Of a stretch of DNA of 64,000 nucleotides, positions 39,855 through 52,201 are shown one piece after another. The stretch is from Proteromonas lacertae (lineage: Eukaryota > Sar > Bigyra > Opalinata > Proteromonadidae): the NCBI GenBank assembly GCA_002245135.1, contig NGBS01000618.1, forward strand, positions 1-64,000. The letters are read 5' to 3'. Positions within the stretch are counted from its first letter, which is position 1. Every line of letters starts with the position of its first letter. Below the pieces are notes generated by a model. The model had not been told where the DNA came from. It ran no database searches and saw only the letters and a list, made by a program, of their open reading frames with translations. The translations under genes and the position numbers were made by a program.

Positions 39855-42800
39855 CGTTTTATGTAATTGAATAGGATGTTATTAGTGAAGAAGCCCGTAA
39901 ACACATAATAGAACAAAGTCATTATATATCATTACATCTCTTACTTTCAAAATATAATATAAACCATTCACAGTATGATATTAGTGATAAAACATCTACT
40001 TTAATGGTTATTAATTACATTTTATCTCAAGTACAATCTCCAGAAGTTTTAAATGATGCATTGTTGCTTATTCCTATATATCCTTCCATTCACATTATTG
40101 ATGTTTACTCACAATACATATTCAATATTATTAGTATGTTATATATAATTAATTAATATTTAAATGTATATAGATTCATCAAATGGAATGTTATTGTTAT
40201 ATATAAATCCAGATAATTTAGAGAATAGAACAAATTTCATTTATCAAACAATTAGATGTTTATCACCATCTTTGATAATTGAATTATACAACATACTACA
40301 TCAGTATTTCATAGAACTAACATCAAATATGAATAATATTACATGCAATACAGGATATATTTTAAATGCAGATGATATTGAAGAATATAAGTTATACAAT
40401 GAAATATTATACAGATTATTATCAATATTATTAAATGATGATAATGTTCAAAAATATATCAATTCAATTCCCAACTATAATTCTCATGTAAATATGAAAG
40501 CTCAAAATGTATTAAAGTCTCTCTATCAGTTAATTGATAAATATCATATGTATATAATACTATATTATTGTTTAGAGTAATATCATACTGTGATATATTA
40601 AGCTACAAGACAAAGTGTTTGGTACTTTCAAAATATATTGATAGAATAGCAAAAGATAACATAAACATTGTTGAATTAATCAATTTGGCTGATATATTGA
40701 GTTTATCTACAACAGAATTATATGTTAAACTCTCTCAAATTAATATTATGTATGGATTATTATATACATCTATAATAGATCTGGAGAGTATGATCAAGTG
40801 TTTGAATATATAAAGAAACTGTCAATTAATGATCCAGATAACGCACATTTCTATAAAGATATCTGCTTATCACTCATTATTACAGCGTTTAGTATTTCTT
40901 TTATGTTTTATATTTGATATAGAGAATCAAAGGAATTATAGCTATTTACCACTCAGTAAATTCTCTGATTGTGCATTATATTTGGTAATAAACTATCTAT
41001 TAACATGTAAGAATGAGAATATATCTGAAGCAATATTAATATACCAATCAATTACCTATTTCAATTCATTTCTTTCACTTTGCGATACTGTTGATGAGAA
41101 CGAAATAGATTGGGATAAGTATATATGTTATTATTATCTTTCTTATAGTGATGCAATTGATTTATTTACTGAACCACAGGTAACTACACCATCTAATGCA
41201 CTTTTATCTCATTCAAATCAATCAGATAATCCATTATATGAAAGTAATTATTATGTTGAAGATACAATGATGTTAAAAATCAATGAAGGAATGATGTTAG
41301 CAGTAAAATGTTTTGCAACATCAATCAAATCAAATTCTTCAAGTAATAACAATAGTAATAGTAATGACTTGATTGATTTTGTTAATTATTTGTCAGATAA
41401 TAGAGCACATCAATTATCAATATCAGTTCTATCTAGTTTTGGTAATTTGAAAGATATTACAACATATTTACCTGATTTATTGAGTCTATTATCTCAGAAA
41501 GTGTTGAATTGGAGAATTAATGATATTTCATTGACTCTAGCTTATATGTTACCACTGAATAGTGAAAAAGGATATAAATTATATGAGAAAAGTATAGAGA
41601 ATATAGATTTTGATTTTAAGTATATATATATATATATATATTTCTTCTTTTATATCATTTTGATAGTCGATTATTCAAAATATCTTGTCTTGGAATTGAT
41701 TTGAGTAGTTATTGGGGATTAGAAGACTTATGTTCATCATGCAATGACATGAGAATCAATTCATTTTGGTGTAAACATGTATAAATATACTTAATAATAT
41801 ATATGAATAGTTTATAAATTGGGGAGTTCAATTCAATCTATCAAAGTTTGATGATATACCTTATCTCAATACATTATTATTACCACTTCTAGAAAATACA
41901 AACTATGATTTGACATTACCTAAGTTGTTTGTGAAGAATAAAGCATTAGAGCTTAATACATTATACTTTGTTTTTATTAGATCCGTTTTGATAAATCCAA
42001 CACAACATGATTATATTGAATTATGTGAACCAATAATCAGTATAATGAATGAAAACAGTGTAAATAGTATTCTTTTTTCTGTTATTACAGAAGTTGATGT
42101 ATTTAGTAATCTTTTATCACTCTTATAGGGATATGATTATCAAAGATTATTATGGATTGCTGAAAAGTTGAATGAATTAAATCAGAATAATGAAATAATC
42201 GAAAGACATATAGAAATTTTGAATATTCTCTACAATCTATCAACAACAATGGAAAATGGTGAATATAAATACAGAAGAATCAATTATCATGAGTTAACTA
42301 AAGATCCTTGGCCAATCTTAAAAACTGTTTTAACTCCTCAAACATTTGATGATTTAATGACTTTAGCTTTGTCTTTAGAAATATCTTTGGATGATATTTA
42401 TATATTCTTAGTAAATCAATCCACAAATGTTCAGTATATATATATTACATTATTACTATATTATTAGAAATGGAAAATTACCTGAAGCAAAGACATTAGT
42501 TTCATATATTTCTCAGATTCAAGAGTATATATATATATATATAATGTTTAATTGTTATGATTAATAGTGTGTATAAATCAATTGATTTACTTTTGTCTTT
42601 ATTACAGAAATACCCAATTAATAATGATAAGATAGAATTATATGAGTATTATATTATATATATATGATTAAATATTTATTATAGTATGTTAATTAAAACT
42701 ATTCAACCGATGATAGTAAAAGAATGCAAATGTCCAATAAAACTAGAAGATGTAACAAGAAGTAAAAAGTGTGATTTTCTTCAATTATTGCTAAAGAGAT

Positions 42801-44456
42801 TGAATCTACCAGAATATAATGATGTAGTATCAACAAATAATATAAATATTGACAAATTGATATTTGATTTGTATATGAATTATTCATCACAAGCAGGGAG
42901 AGAACTGATTGAACATGATAGATCGTATATATATATAATATTTTATGTGAATAGTAAATTATGTGATTTGAATGATTCTAACAGTGTAGGATTAGTATCA
43001 ATTCACAATATTGTGGATCAAATATCAATTGAATGGTCCAAAGATGCTGAAAATTACAGAAATATCTGTTTAGACAGATTTTTATCTTATGACTATGAAA
43101 CACTAATAGCTAATAAAGGAAACAACATATTAGAATTATCATACTATGAGAATATGAAAATAATAAATGAGAATATTTGTTATGCTGTTTTATATATTTT
43201 ATCTCATGATAGAGATAATAGTGATATCTTATATGAAAATGGTAAAATATTAGCAAGAAAAGCTTATAATGAGAATATATGTTATAAAGAGAGAGTAATT
43301 GCTTTACAGTGTCTGTTTTTACTCTGTCCTTCAAATGTGATTGAGATATTAATGGACAAACCAATTAATGAAGTTCATATGTATTGGCAGTACTGTAAGT
43401 ATGATTATTATTATTAATTGTTATTATTGTTTATAGTTATTTATCAGTGTTAGAAGAAAAGAAATTGACATATTCATATGATGAAATAACATCAATTGAT
43501 AAAGAATATCTAATAAGTGGAATATTGAGAGATTATCCAAATGATGCTGAATTGGTAAATATGGTAACACAAATGCTATTAGATTTCAACATTAAGAATA
43601 TATCTTTTTATAATTGTTGTTAATCATTCTTCTAATCTGATTTCTTTAATTAAGAGTTTACCTTAAAATATGGATTAATGTGTTTAAGAAATTAGTCAAT
43701 TTGAGACAATATCGTTTGATAATAAAGATAATGATAGAATTAACCAAAACAGAATTAATAGAATCATATTCTCCTTTATCTGATTTGTGGAATCAAATAT
43801 TACAGAAACTAATACAAGAAATATGTAAACAATACCAAAACAGTATGAATAACATAGAGTATAAGTGTGAAGCAAATCATTTACTTAATAAGATAATAAT
43901 CATCTGTGAATCAAATCCATTCCTATTGAAAATGAATATATTGTCAATGATAAAAACACTCGTTAATATTGGAGATGATTTTATCCCAATTGTTGTTAGA
44001 TTATCATTGTTAATCCCTTCAATTAAAGGAAGAATAGATGTATTAAATCAATTTGTGAATAAAGGATATTATATAGAAGTATTATATGGATTAAGTAATG
44101 GAGTAAGTGAGATATCTTTAACAGAGAATTCAATAGAGTTGAATTTGATTCATAAGATATATGATGAAATAAATAAGCAGAAACTGTTCTATATGATTCA
44201 ACCAACTCAGTTTTATTCAGATTTTGTAGATTATTTGATATTCACTAATTCAATAGATTTTATCATTGAAAATTTTGTATGTAATGGAAATATTGATGAT
44301 GCAATTGGATTATTGAATAATTATAATGAGAAGAATGAAAATAAAGAAATGTCAATGACAAATAACAAGAATACAACAAGACTTCAACTATTGAAAGAGT
44401 TTATAACCGAATCTCAACTTTTAAGTAATAATCTATTATCTTTATTACCTTTCTAA
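37034..44456 (+). CDS. ROD/KNTC1-like kinetochore (RZZ) or NBAS-like tethering protein
   Basis: About twenty short exons join in frame from roughly 37085 to the TAA at 44456, giving about 2,100 residues, near the 2,209 of human KNTC1. The N-terminal 400 residues are beta-propeller-like (AIVSVAAEGGSDEII, WDESGIYCLIGDKSGCLTI, ILYLYDIYTLLYMYEW; the last recalls LSLWDIYTLTPVW of KNTC1). The rest is an all-helical solenoid. Around 38880-39160 a LIWRRHLKEFE segment and a WLKHEVLPHM segment also fit ROD. Two introns of 22 nt (38733-38754 region and just before TAAGATGGGG at 38812) are needed and work. The first exon (ATG at 37034) joins the rest only with a very short intron or a one-base change, so the N-terminus is uncertain. 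ROD recruits dynein to kinetochores; NBAS acts at the ER. The choice between them is inference. Confidence 0.6.
39814..39853 (+). repeat. (TA)n microsatellite inside an intron
   Basis: About twenty TA steps directly follow the donor G of intron 39813-39874 in the ROD-like gene. Several other introns of this gene also start with shorter TA runs. Confidence 0.9.
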
Positions 44457-44563
44457 CTTGTAATCGATATTTGATATTGTTATTTTTGTTGTTTATAAAG
44501 CTTATTCAAAATAGAAATGAAAAACGCTCATATTTTCATTAATTGTCCAAATCACTTTTTGAA

Positions 44564-45423
44564 ATGAATATAGACGATGATGAAGTATATGATGAAATAG
44601 AGGATAAATATGAGACAATTTTGAGTAGAATTAATGAATTAATAGATTAGGAAACGAAGAGAAAGACATAGAAGAGTCAATTGAAAGTTACAAGAGTTTT
44701 TGCAAAGTTTACAAAGAATATAACGTTATTTGGTATAATATATATCAAAATTGATATTGTATAGGTTATATTTATCAAAATACAGAATAATCATGTTGTG
44801 TATAAAATTAAGTAGAGTATATCCTATATAATCTTTTAATGTTACATAGAAAGATGAATGTTTAGTATACTTGAGAGAATTGATCAATGATTACACGAGA
44901 ATGTTCTATAGAAGTGAATTTGAAGATAAATTAGTTGAAATACTGAGATTATTATCATCAATTCATAGAGCTGAAACTATAAGAAATGATTTTATGTTAC
45001 TGGAAGATGTATTAGAGAAAATTAGTTTTGATTTTGTATAAATATATATATATATATATATTATAGAGTGTTCCTTGGTCATTATATATCTCAATGATAG
45101 ACTATTATATCTCAAATAATGATAGTGATTCAATATACAGAATACGCACAAAGATGAATGGATTATTTGAAACTAGAAAAGATGAATTGAATTCCAAAAC
45201 AAAGATGATGATAATCAATACATACATAAGAATATTAGAGTATTTTGGTCGTCCAAAGGAAGGAATATTATTGTTTAGACCACTTCATCTACAACCACCA
45301 ATAGAACCACTATACTTTCAAAATACACTAGAACCTCTATCACCATCTTCATATGAGAGTTTGAATAATATGATAGAAGAAGATGATGATGAAGTAGAAG
45401 ATGATGAAGAAGAATGGATATAA
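44564..45423 (+). CDS. Helical protein of unknown function (245 aa)
   Basis: Exons 44564-44624, 44651-44732, 44765-44816, 44850-45035 and 45067-45423 join in frame with introns of 26-33 nt. The product is all-helical in appearance, with Leu/Ile heptad-like spacing that could be TPR-like (KYRIIMLCIKLSRKDECL, LVYLRELINDYTRMF, TKMMIINTYIRILEYFGRP). It ends in a strongly acidic tail (EEDDDEVEDDEEEW). No catalytic motif is visible. It starts about 110 bp after the ROD-like gene on the same strand. Confidence 0.75.
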
Positions 45424-46860
45424 GAGTGGTTGTGAATATCTAAAACAATTATCATTATAATTATAAAATGATTGTTTCTTTATTATTGAAAAAATTGCAT
45501 CAACTGTTTTTTAATTGCACAAACTCATTTCTCTTGTATATATCATCTGATTCACCACTTATCTATTATAACAAATATTACTTTCATATCTATTTTTTAA
45601 GTAATTTACTCAATTTTTGATCAAATGATAAATGTTTACAACAAATATCAATATATAGATCTAATTCCCTCGCAACTATTGTAATTATTGAGTTATTGAT
45701 GTTGCTATAAAATAGACCTTGGCTTGTATAGCCACGATAAGAATTTTCTAAGTGCTTTTTGTGACTTTAAATAGATTTTTCTCAATAACTATAAGGAATA
45801 AAATAGTAAAAATTTGTCAAACGATGTATCATGCTTTGAGCTTTATCATAGTATACTTAGTTTCATAATTACCTCTTTCATGTCATTCGTCTGTTTTTGA
45901 TATGTTACATTATAATTGAATAACAACAAACATAAATAATAACATTGATATATTTTTATTTGATTTATATCATTTATTAGCTTTAAAAACTATAATACAT
46001 CTCGAACTGTACTGATTTTAAATACCACGTATTTGGCTAATAGGGACTGAAATATGTTAATAAATTTTATACGTAATCACTACCTATATACGATATGTAT
46101 AGTATAGGAGTATTCCAGAAAGGACGATATTAATTTTGACTAGGTAATTGAATGTAATCATGATATTATGTGATTTTTGATGTATGTGTGTGTAGTTAAA
46201 TAGAGCCATATTGCTATTTTTGACTAATTGCTTCTAATTAAGAAGATATCAAAATATTTTTCATATCAGCACTATATGCTGTATTATTATGTTAATCTGA
46301 ATAGCTAAACCCCATAAATACACTGTATAACATATATTATAGATAAATTACTGAATCAATATTCTTCTCCCCTGGAATTCTGTTGCTATTCTAATAAAAT
46401 AACTATTAAAATATAAAAATAACTATAATACTTATATAATCATCTATAATATCTATAAACATAATAACAAATTAAAACATACCAGTATAGCTTAACATGC
46501 AAGTTGCTGATATTCTCTGCCTTTCATCGATTAGTACAATGCTAAACAGCTATAATAAAATATAATATACTAAAATAGTTATACTTTTTCTAATTATAAA
46601 ATATAATATATAAACTGGATGTTTCTACTGTTCTTCACCTGGAATTCTAATGCAATTCATCTAATGATAATATATAAATAAGAATATACTTTGAATTATT
46701 GAAATTATATTCAATACTCTACTAACAATATATAAATAAGAATAATATACTAATATACTTATAAGAATATATTCATTTACCTATTATAAAATAATAAAAA
46801 TAATACTGGATATACTAACTCAATAATACCACTATATACAAATCCAAATGTTATTTTCAT
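45424..46860. other. Gene-free AT-rich stretch
   Basis: No open frame, spliced coding pattern, RNA gene or repeat could be supported on either strand. Stop codons are dense in all frames. Confidence 0.5.
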
Positions 46861-47765
46861 ATAATGGAGTAAAAACTAATAGAGTAAATAATAGATCAAA
46901 TACTTCTTAAATATAGGATTATCATTAACTTGATTCAATAAATACAATGATTGAACTGTTTCTAAATCAATTAATCCAAGAATAACATCAGCTAAATACT
47001 CTTGAATTGGAGATGGTTTAGAAGCTTCCAAGTTTTTTAATTACTATGAATAAATAAAATAAAATCAGAATATTCGTATCATCATACTTAATTTTCGTGT
47101 TCTCATCGAATGAATTGTTGAACTTACGATATATGTCTTTTCTACAGTTACTGTTTTGGCAACACCTGAAATCACACCAATTGTTGAATAAACATACCTA
47201 ATAATTCATCCTAACAAAAATAATTATAAAAAATATACTAATTCATCTTAGCTTCTTCATCATCAGACTTTACTATTTTATATTATAATAACAATTATAC
47301 TTATTTGTATTTGTTGGATTAATCGTTGATGGTAAACTTGGTTTATATTCTAATTATCCTAGTCTGACACCTAATTTAGATAATAAAATATATGATAATT
47401 GCTATAATACCAATATGCTAAATTAACAGAAATAGTTGAATTTCCTACTACTTATAACTCGAATAATATGTTGTACATCAAAAGTGCCAAATGTATTAAC
47501 AAGGTAAAAGTTTGTATATGTAGTTGATGAGCTTTAGTAAGACAGACTAAATCAAAGATGATAGTTGTATTTTTTTCTTCAAATGTTCTTAATTCTTCCC
47601 TTAGTTATAATATCTTTGATTTTTAATTATTAGAACTATTATCTAATTAACATATATGATAATATTATACTTCCTTCAACAATTATAATCAATTCCTGCT
47701 CTTTGTATTGTTTTGTATATTTCTTATCTGTAATAACAACACTTGTGCTGCCATTGTTATATTCT
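46861..47765 (-). pseudogene. Decayed or heavily spliced coding trace, unrecognised
   Basis: On the minus strand several blocks read as plausible protein between stops. They are GSTSVVITDKKYTKQYKEQE (about 47740), ELRTFEEKNTTIIFDLVCLT (about 47590), a YKPSLPSTINPTNTN block (about 47330), STIGVISGVAKTVTVEKTYI (about 47180) and KPSPIQEYLADVILGLIDLE (about 47010). Order and strand are constant, and intron-like GTAT...TAG segments lie between some blocks. The frames cannot all be joined, so this is probably a degenerating gene. I do not recognise the family. Confidence 0.4.
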
Positions 47766-48591
47766 ATATAAAATTATATACTATATATACTCATAACACA
47801 ACAGAAGAAAAAAGAATTAAAGTGTATTTCAAAAATTATATTCGTTTCAGTTTTTAAGTTTTGAGAAATTAAATGAATGTATAAGTTTAGATTATTTTTA
47901 TTATAGTGAATAGATAATAATATATAGTGTACATGTCAATTTGATGTTTGATTCACATAAAGATGCTTAAAATAAATATCCAAGTAAAAATGTGAAGTGA
48001 AAGGCGGTTAAGAGAAAGTAAATATGCAAATTAATCTATTGGCTATATAAGTTATTGTCTAAAAATCAAATTTCAATAGATTCAAGGAATTATTTTATAT
48101 GTGATTGTATTTATACTAATGTTACAACAAATTACTATCATGTGAGTAGAATGAGTTTAGTGAGTAATTTTTCGACTTGGTTATGCAAATTGTGAATATA
48201 GGAAGTGAAGAGAAGAGAGAATATGATAAACCTAAGAGAATATTACAATCTTCCACATGTTTATACTATTAATTCAGTAGTAAATGTTCGAATTGGATTT
48301 GTTTCTTATTTAGGTTGGATATTACAACAACTAAGATAACACCGAATATGTTATATGCAAAAGTATCATTAGCTAATGATTATTTGAATTAGTGTTATTA
48401 TAAACTGATATACAGGTAAAATAAAAGCTTCCTATACATTTGATGTATGGTTTTTATAATAGAAACAGATAATGGTGACTAATACTCATCATCCATTATA
48501 AATGTAATAATAGATACCTAAGCCACTGACTATTTGTCAGGATGACTTAAGAATACTCTGTAGCAATATAACGGTTATTTCCCCCTTTGGC
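47766..48591. other. Gene-poor stretch upstream of the transposase
   Basis: A short plus-strand trace near 48184 (QIVNIGSEEKREYDKPKRIL) ends at a stop and joins nothing. Otherwise no feature is supported. One end of the neighbouring transposon may lie here, but no terminal inverted repeat partner was found. Confidence 0.35.
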
Positions 48592-48635
48592 TTATTACTA
48601 TTGCTATTACTATTACTATTATTATTATTATTATA
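48592..48635 (+). repeat. Trinucleotide (TTA/CTA)n microsatellite
   Basis: Runs of ctattactattgctatt change into pure att repeats just before the next simple repeat. It lies about 100 bp upstream of the transposase ATG. Confidence 0.85.
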
Positions 48636-48670
48636 TAGATATATATTATATTACTTTATAATGAAAAAAT

Positions 48671-48710
48671 AAAAAAGAATAAAAAAGAATAAAAAAGAAT
48701 AAAAGAGAAT
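48671..48710 (+). repeat. Decamer tandem repeat aaaaaagaat
   Basis: Three exact copies of a 10-bp unit and one variant (aaaagagaat) end 18 bp before the transposase start codon. Purine-rich on the coding strand. Confidence 0.85.
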
Positions 48711-48728
48711 TAATATTTATATATAAAT

Positions 48729-51700
48729 ATGAAATTTTTAGACATTCTAGTTCAATTATACCCTAATATAATACATGATGATGTTTATTATAGTAATTCT
48801 TACAACGTGTTGGTAGTTGATGATACTATTTATAATTTCAATGAAAATACTCAAAAATATTATGAAGTAGTTTTTTATGAAGAATTCACAAATATTGATG
48901 AATTAATTAATATATACAATAATAAGAAAGTAAATATATATTTTCAAACAGACAAACCATCCATCATCATTACATTGTTAAGATTTAATGTTATTATAAT
49001 TTATAAAAATCAATTCATATCTACAAAAGTGGCTCAATATTACTTAAGACAAAATTTAGATAATAAAAATGAAGATTTTCTTTTCTATAATAATGAAAAA
49101 GATGTAATAATGGATAAAGTTATTGATAACTTTCTATTTCTTGCTTTTATATATTTCAGTAAAGTAATTACTACAAATGTAGAAAGAAATATACCATTGT
49201 TTTATAAGTTAATTGATTGTTATAAAAGAATTAATAATAAATACAGAGATTTTGGAAAGTGTGTAAAATATGTATTTGATGTAATAGGAGAGTTGGATAG
49301 AGAAATTATAAAGAAAGCAAATGAAGAGGTTATAATAGAGAAATTATATTATCCTCAATTCTATAAAAGTTTTAATGTAATAAAGGGAAAAACAATCAAT
49401 TATAATAAAAAAATGGTAAGTAGTATTAATGATATAGATTATATAAATAATAATTATTGTGTATTAGATTCTATCAATCCATTTTTATTCAAAAGAAATT
49501 ATACTAGTAAAAAATCAGTGGAAGATATGGAATATTTGGTTGGTAAATCAATTAGAATTGATTTTCCTTATTATTTAACAAATGTAATAATTGATAGAAT
49601 ATTGTCATATAATTATACAATACAAAGTAAAGGATATGTTACAAGATCAAGTAGAAACAATAAATCAGCTGTATTAGATTTTTTGAAAATTAAAGAAACA
49701 ATTAATGAAGAATATAGAAAAGGTAAGTACATTATTCAATACTCTGTAGAAGATAAAGTTCATTATATTTCACTAGATGAAATAAATATTGATAGTGTAA
49801 TGAATAGAGGAAAAAGAAAAAGAAGAGAAAAAGTAATTAATAGAGAAGATACACACAATAATAAAAGAATAGATGTTGATAATAATAATATAAGTAACGA
49901 ATATGATGATATTGCAGCAGATGGTTATGAAGATGAAACAGATAGTTCTGACAATGATGATAATACTAATGATGAAGATTATAATATTCTTAATAATATA
50001 ACAAAGAATGACATTTCTAATAGAAATAATAATGTATATGATGAAGATAGTAATGATGGAGATGAAATTGAATTAGAAATAATGACTGATGAAGAGGAAA
50101 TAGCTGTAGATGAAAATGGAAGAGATGGTAATGATGATGGATATGTTGGTTTTCGTGATGATGATGATGATAACGATGAAATATTAGATGATTCAGTATT
50201 ATATGATGATAGAGATAGTGAATATGAAGGTAGAAATGGCGATAGTGATAAAGAAAAATTATCGGTATACTTATACTATTTCTTTCTGAAGAATTCTATA
50301 TCTCAAGATAAAGTAAATAAGTTATTGAAACAATTAAACTCAATAGAAACAATAAAGAATTTACATTTAAAAGAAACATTCAAGCCTTTACGAGATTATG
50401 TTGAAAAGGTAGTAGGATTAAAAAAACCAGACAAAAATAATTATATTACAATTGAAAGTGGGATTAGAAAAATGTTGAAGAAGAAAATAATTAAATTTGA
50501 TGATTCAATTAATAATAATAAAAGCAAATATAAGAGCATTTATAGTAGTAACAATTACAAAAACATTTATAATTTAGATGTAAATAGAGAAAATTTCAGA
50601 CATATTTTGTTACAGATCAGTAGTGATGGTGTTGAAATAAATCACTTTAGCTTTATTAAAAAAAGTGTAAATGTTTTATCATACAAAGTATTAAATAATT
50701 ATAATGACAGTAAATTACTTCAAGTAATAAATATAAGTGATAATGATGATAATATAAATGATATTACAAAATTAGTAGTTGATGAATTAAACAATATATT
50801 TATTAAAGGTATAGAGGTAGAAGGTGTCAAATATAATATATATTTGGTAAGTATAGTAGGTGATATGATTGGAATAATAAAACTAATGAAATTACATAAT
50901 TTCGTAGGTAGTAATAGTTTCTGTAGAACTTGCACAGCAACTACCAAAATCATTACTATTAATAAAATAATCAATAATGTTGTAGTTGAAGAAAAATTAA
51001 AAATAAAAGACTCAATGAGAGCTTATAAGAAGAAGTATCAGAATTTATATCCTCAATTTTATCAATATAAAGAAAAAAGACTATTCCATATATTTAATAA
51101 CTATTCATATAGTAGATTTTTAAGAACTTTCAATAAAAAGCAACACAAAGAAGATATACAAAGCAGTTTTCGATCATTAATTTACTATGACATTAACTTA
51201 ATAACTTTTGATGCGATGCATACAATAAACAACTGTTTTAATAGGTTTTATGATCAAATGAAAGACAATATAATTAATTTATACAACAATAATCAATTTA
51301 AAATGGTTTATACTCAATCTTCATCATTTTACAATCTTCAGCTAAATAAATTTACAAAGTATAACATGATAGAACAAAACCACTTCTTTTTATATATCCT
51401 ACCTCTAATGATAATAAAATTAAGAAAAGAGAGTGAAATAATGATTTATGATGGATTATTCAACATCATAGATATAGTAAATAATGCATTAAACTATCAA
51501 TTCAGTAATATCACTTTAAATAAGATGGAAGACATTTTAGTAACTAATTTAAATATTATGGAATTATATATATTCTTCACTCCATCCTGTCATGATTTGG
51601 TTCACTTAATTAAATATTTGTCTAATATAGGCCCGCTTATTCACCAGAGTACAAGTGTTTATGAAAGAAGTTATAAACAAATAAAAAACATCTCTATAAG

Positions 51701-52121
51701 TAATAATCATCAAAAAACATCAATCTTAAATACAATATCATCAATTAACCAAATATATGTTTATAATTATAATGAAAAAATGAAGATCAATAGAAAATAT
51801 AATCTAGTTATTAATGATTCTAGATCAATATCTGACCTTTTTAAAACATTTCCATCTATTCATTATTATTCAATTATATCCTTCCATAGTGGAGAAAATA
51901 TTCATTTTGGTATTATAAAGTCAATAAATAATTCGCAAATCCATTATAATGAAATAAATGTTACAAAAATTACATTAACAATATACAAATATATAAGCAT
52001 TACTACATTGGATAAAATTGTTGATATAAATGATATTATTATATTTAATAATATATTCAAATTCAGTGATGTAGAATATTATATCTTTATTAGTGAAATA
52101 ACATTCTATAAAGATTTGTAG
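48729..52121 (+). CDS. Tnp2-type (CACTA/En-Spm, CMC superfamily) DDE transposase
   Basis: One intronless frame of 1,130 codons, unlike its intron-rich neighbours, which suits a mobile element. The order of conserved blocks fits the Tnp2 family. There is a DGVEINHFSF segment near residue 630 (first acidic position), then GDMIGIIKLMKLHNF followed by CRTC (about 710-737). Next is DAMHTINNCFNRFYD (about 828), then HDLVHLIKYLSNIGPLIHQS, which runs into VYERSYKQIK with the Glu near residue 978. The HL-GP-ER-K pattern is typical of Tnp2. A very acidic insert (about residues 380-505, mostly Asp, Asn and Glu) separates the N-terminal part from the catalytic part. The frame has no stop or shift, so the enzyme may be active or recently so. 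Element termini were not found. Confidence 0.75.
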   Translation: MKFLDILVQLYPNIIHDDVYYSNSYNVLVVDDTIYNFNENTQKYYEVVFYEEFTNIDELINIYNNKKVNIYFQTDKPSIIITLLRFNVIIIYKNQFISTKVAQYYLRQNLDNKNEDFLFYNNEKDVIMDKVIDNFLFLAFIYFSKVITTNVERNIPLFYKLIDCYKRINNKYRDFGKCVKYVFDVIGELDREIIKKANEEVIIEKLYYPQFYKSFNVIKGKTINYNKKMVSSINDIDYINNNYCVLDSINPFLFKRNYTSKKSVEDMEYLVGKSIRIDFPYYLTNVIIDRILSYNYTIQSKGYVTRSSRNNKSAVLDFLKIKETINEEYRKGKYIIQYSVEDKVHYISLDEINIDSVMNRGKRKRREKVINREDTHNNKRIDVDNNNISNEYDDIAADGYEDETDSSDNDDNTNDEDYNILNNITKNDISNRNNNVYDEDSNDGDEIELEIMTDEEEIAVDENGRDGNDDGYVGFRDDDDDNDEILDDSVLYDDRDSEYEGRNGDSDKEKLSVYLYYFFLKNSISQDKVNKLLKQLNSIETIKNLHLKETFKPLRDYVEKVVGLKKPDKNNYITIESGIRKMLKKKIIKFDDSINNNKSKYKSIYSSNNYKNIYNLDVNRENFRHILLQISSDGVEINHFSFIKKSVNVLSYKVLNNYNDSKLLQVINISDNDDNINDITKLVVDELNNIFIKGIEVEGVKYNIYLVSIVGDMIGIIKLMKLHNFVGSNSFCRTCTATTKIITINKIINNVVVEEKLKIKDSMRAYKKKYQNLYPQFYQYKEKRLFHIFNNYSYSRFLRTFNKKQHKEDIQSSFRSLIYYDINLITFDAMHTINNCFNRFYDQMKDNIINLYNNNQFKMVYTQSSSFYNLQLNKFTKYNMIEQNHFFLYILPLMIIKLRKESEIMIYDGLFNIIDIVNNALNYQFSNITLNKMEDILVTNLNIMELYIFFTPSCHDLVHLIKYLSNIGPLIHQSTSVYERSYKQIKNISISNNHQKTSILNTISSINQIYVYNYNEKMKINRKYNLVINDSRSISDLFKTFPSIHYYSIISFHSGENIHFGIIKSINNSQIHYNEINVTKITLTIYKYISITTLDKIVDINDIIIFNNIFKFSDVEYYIFISEITFYKDL

Positions 52122-52201
52122 TTTAATCAATTAATATTCTAAATGTTTAATAATATTTGTTTGTTAAATATATGATGAAATCAAATACATTTGTTGTATA
52201 A

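Noticed and set aside
48523-48540. cactgactatttgtcagg as a CACTA-type terminus for the Tnp2 element
   Set aside because: No matching inverted end was found downstream of 52121, so the similarity to CACTA is not enough.
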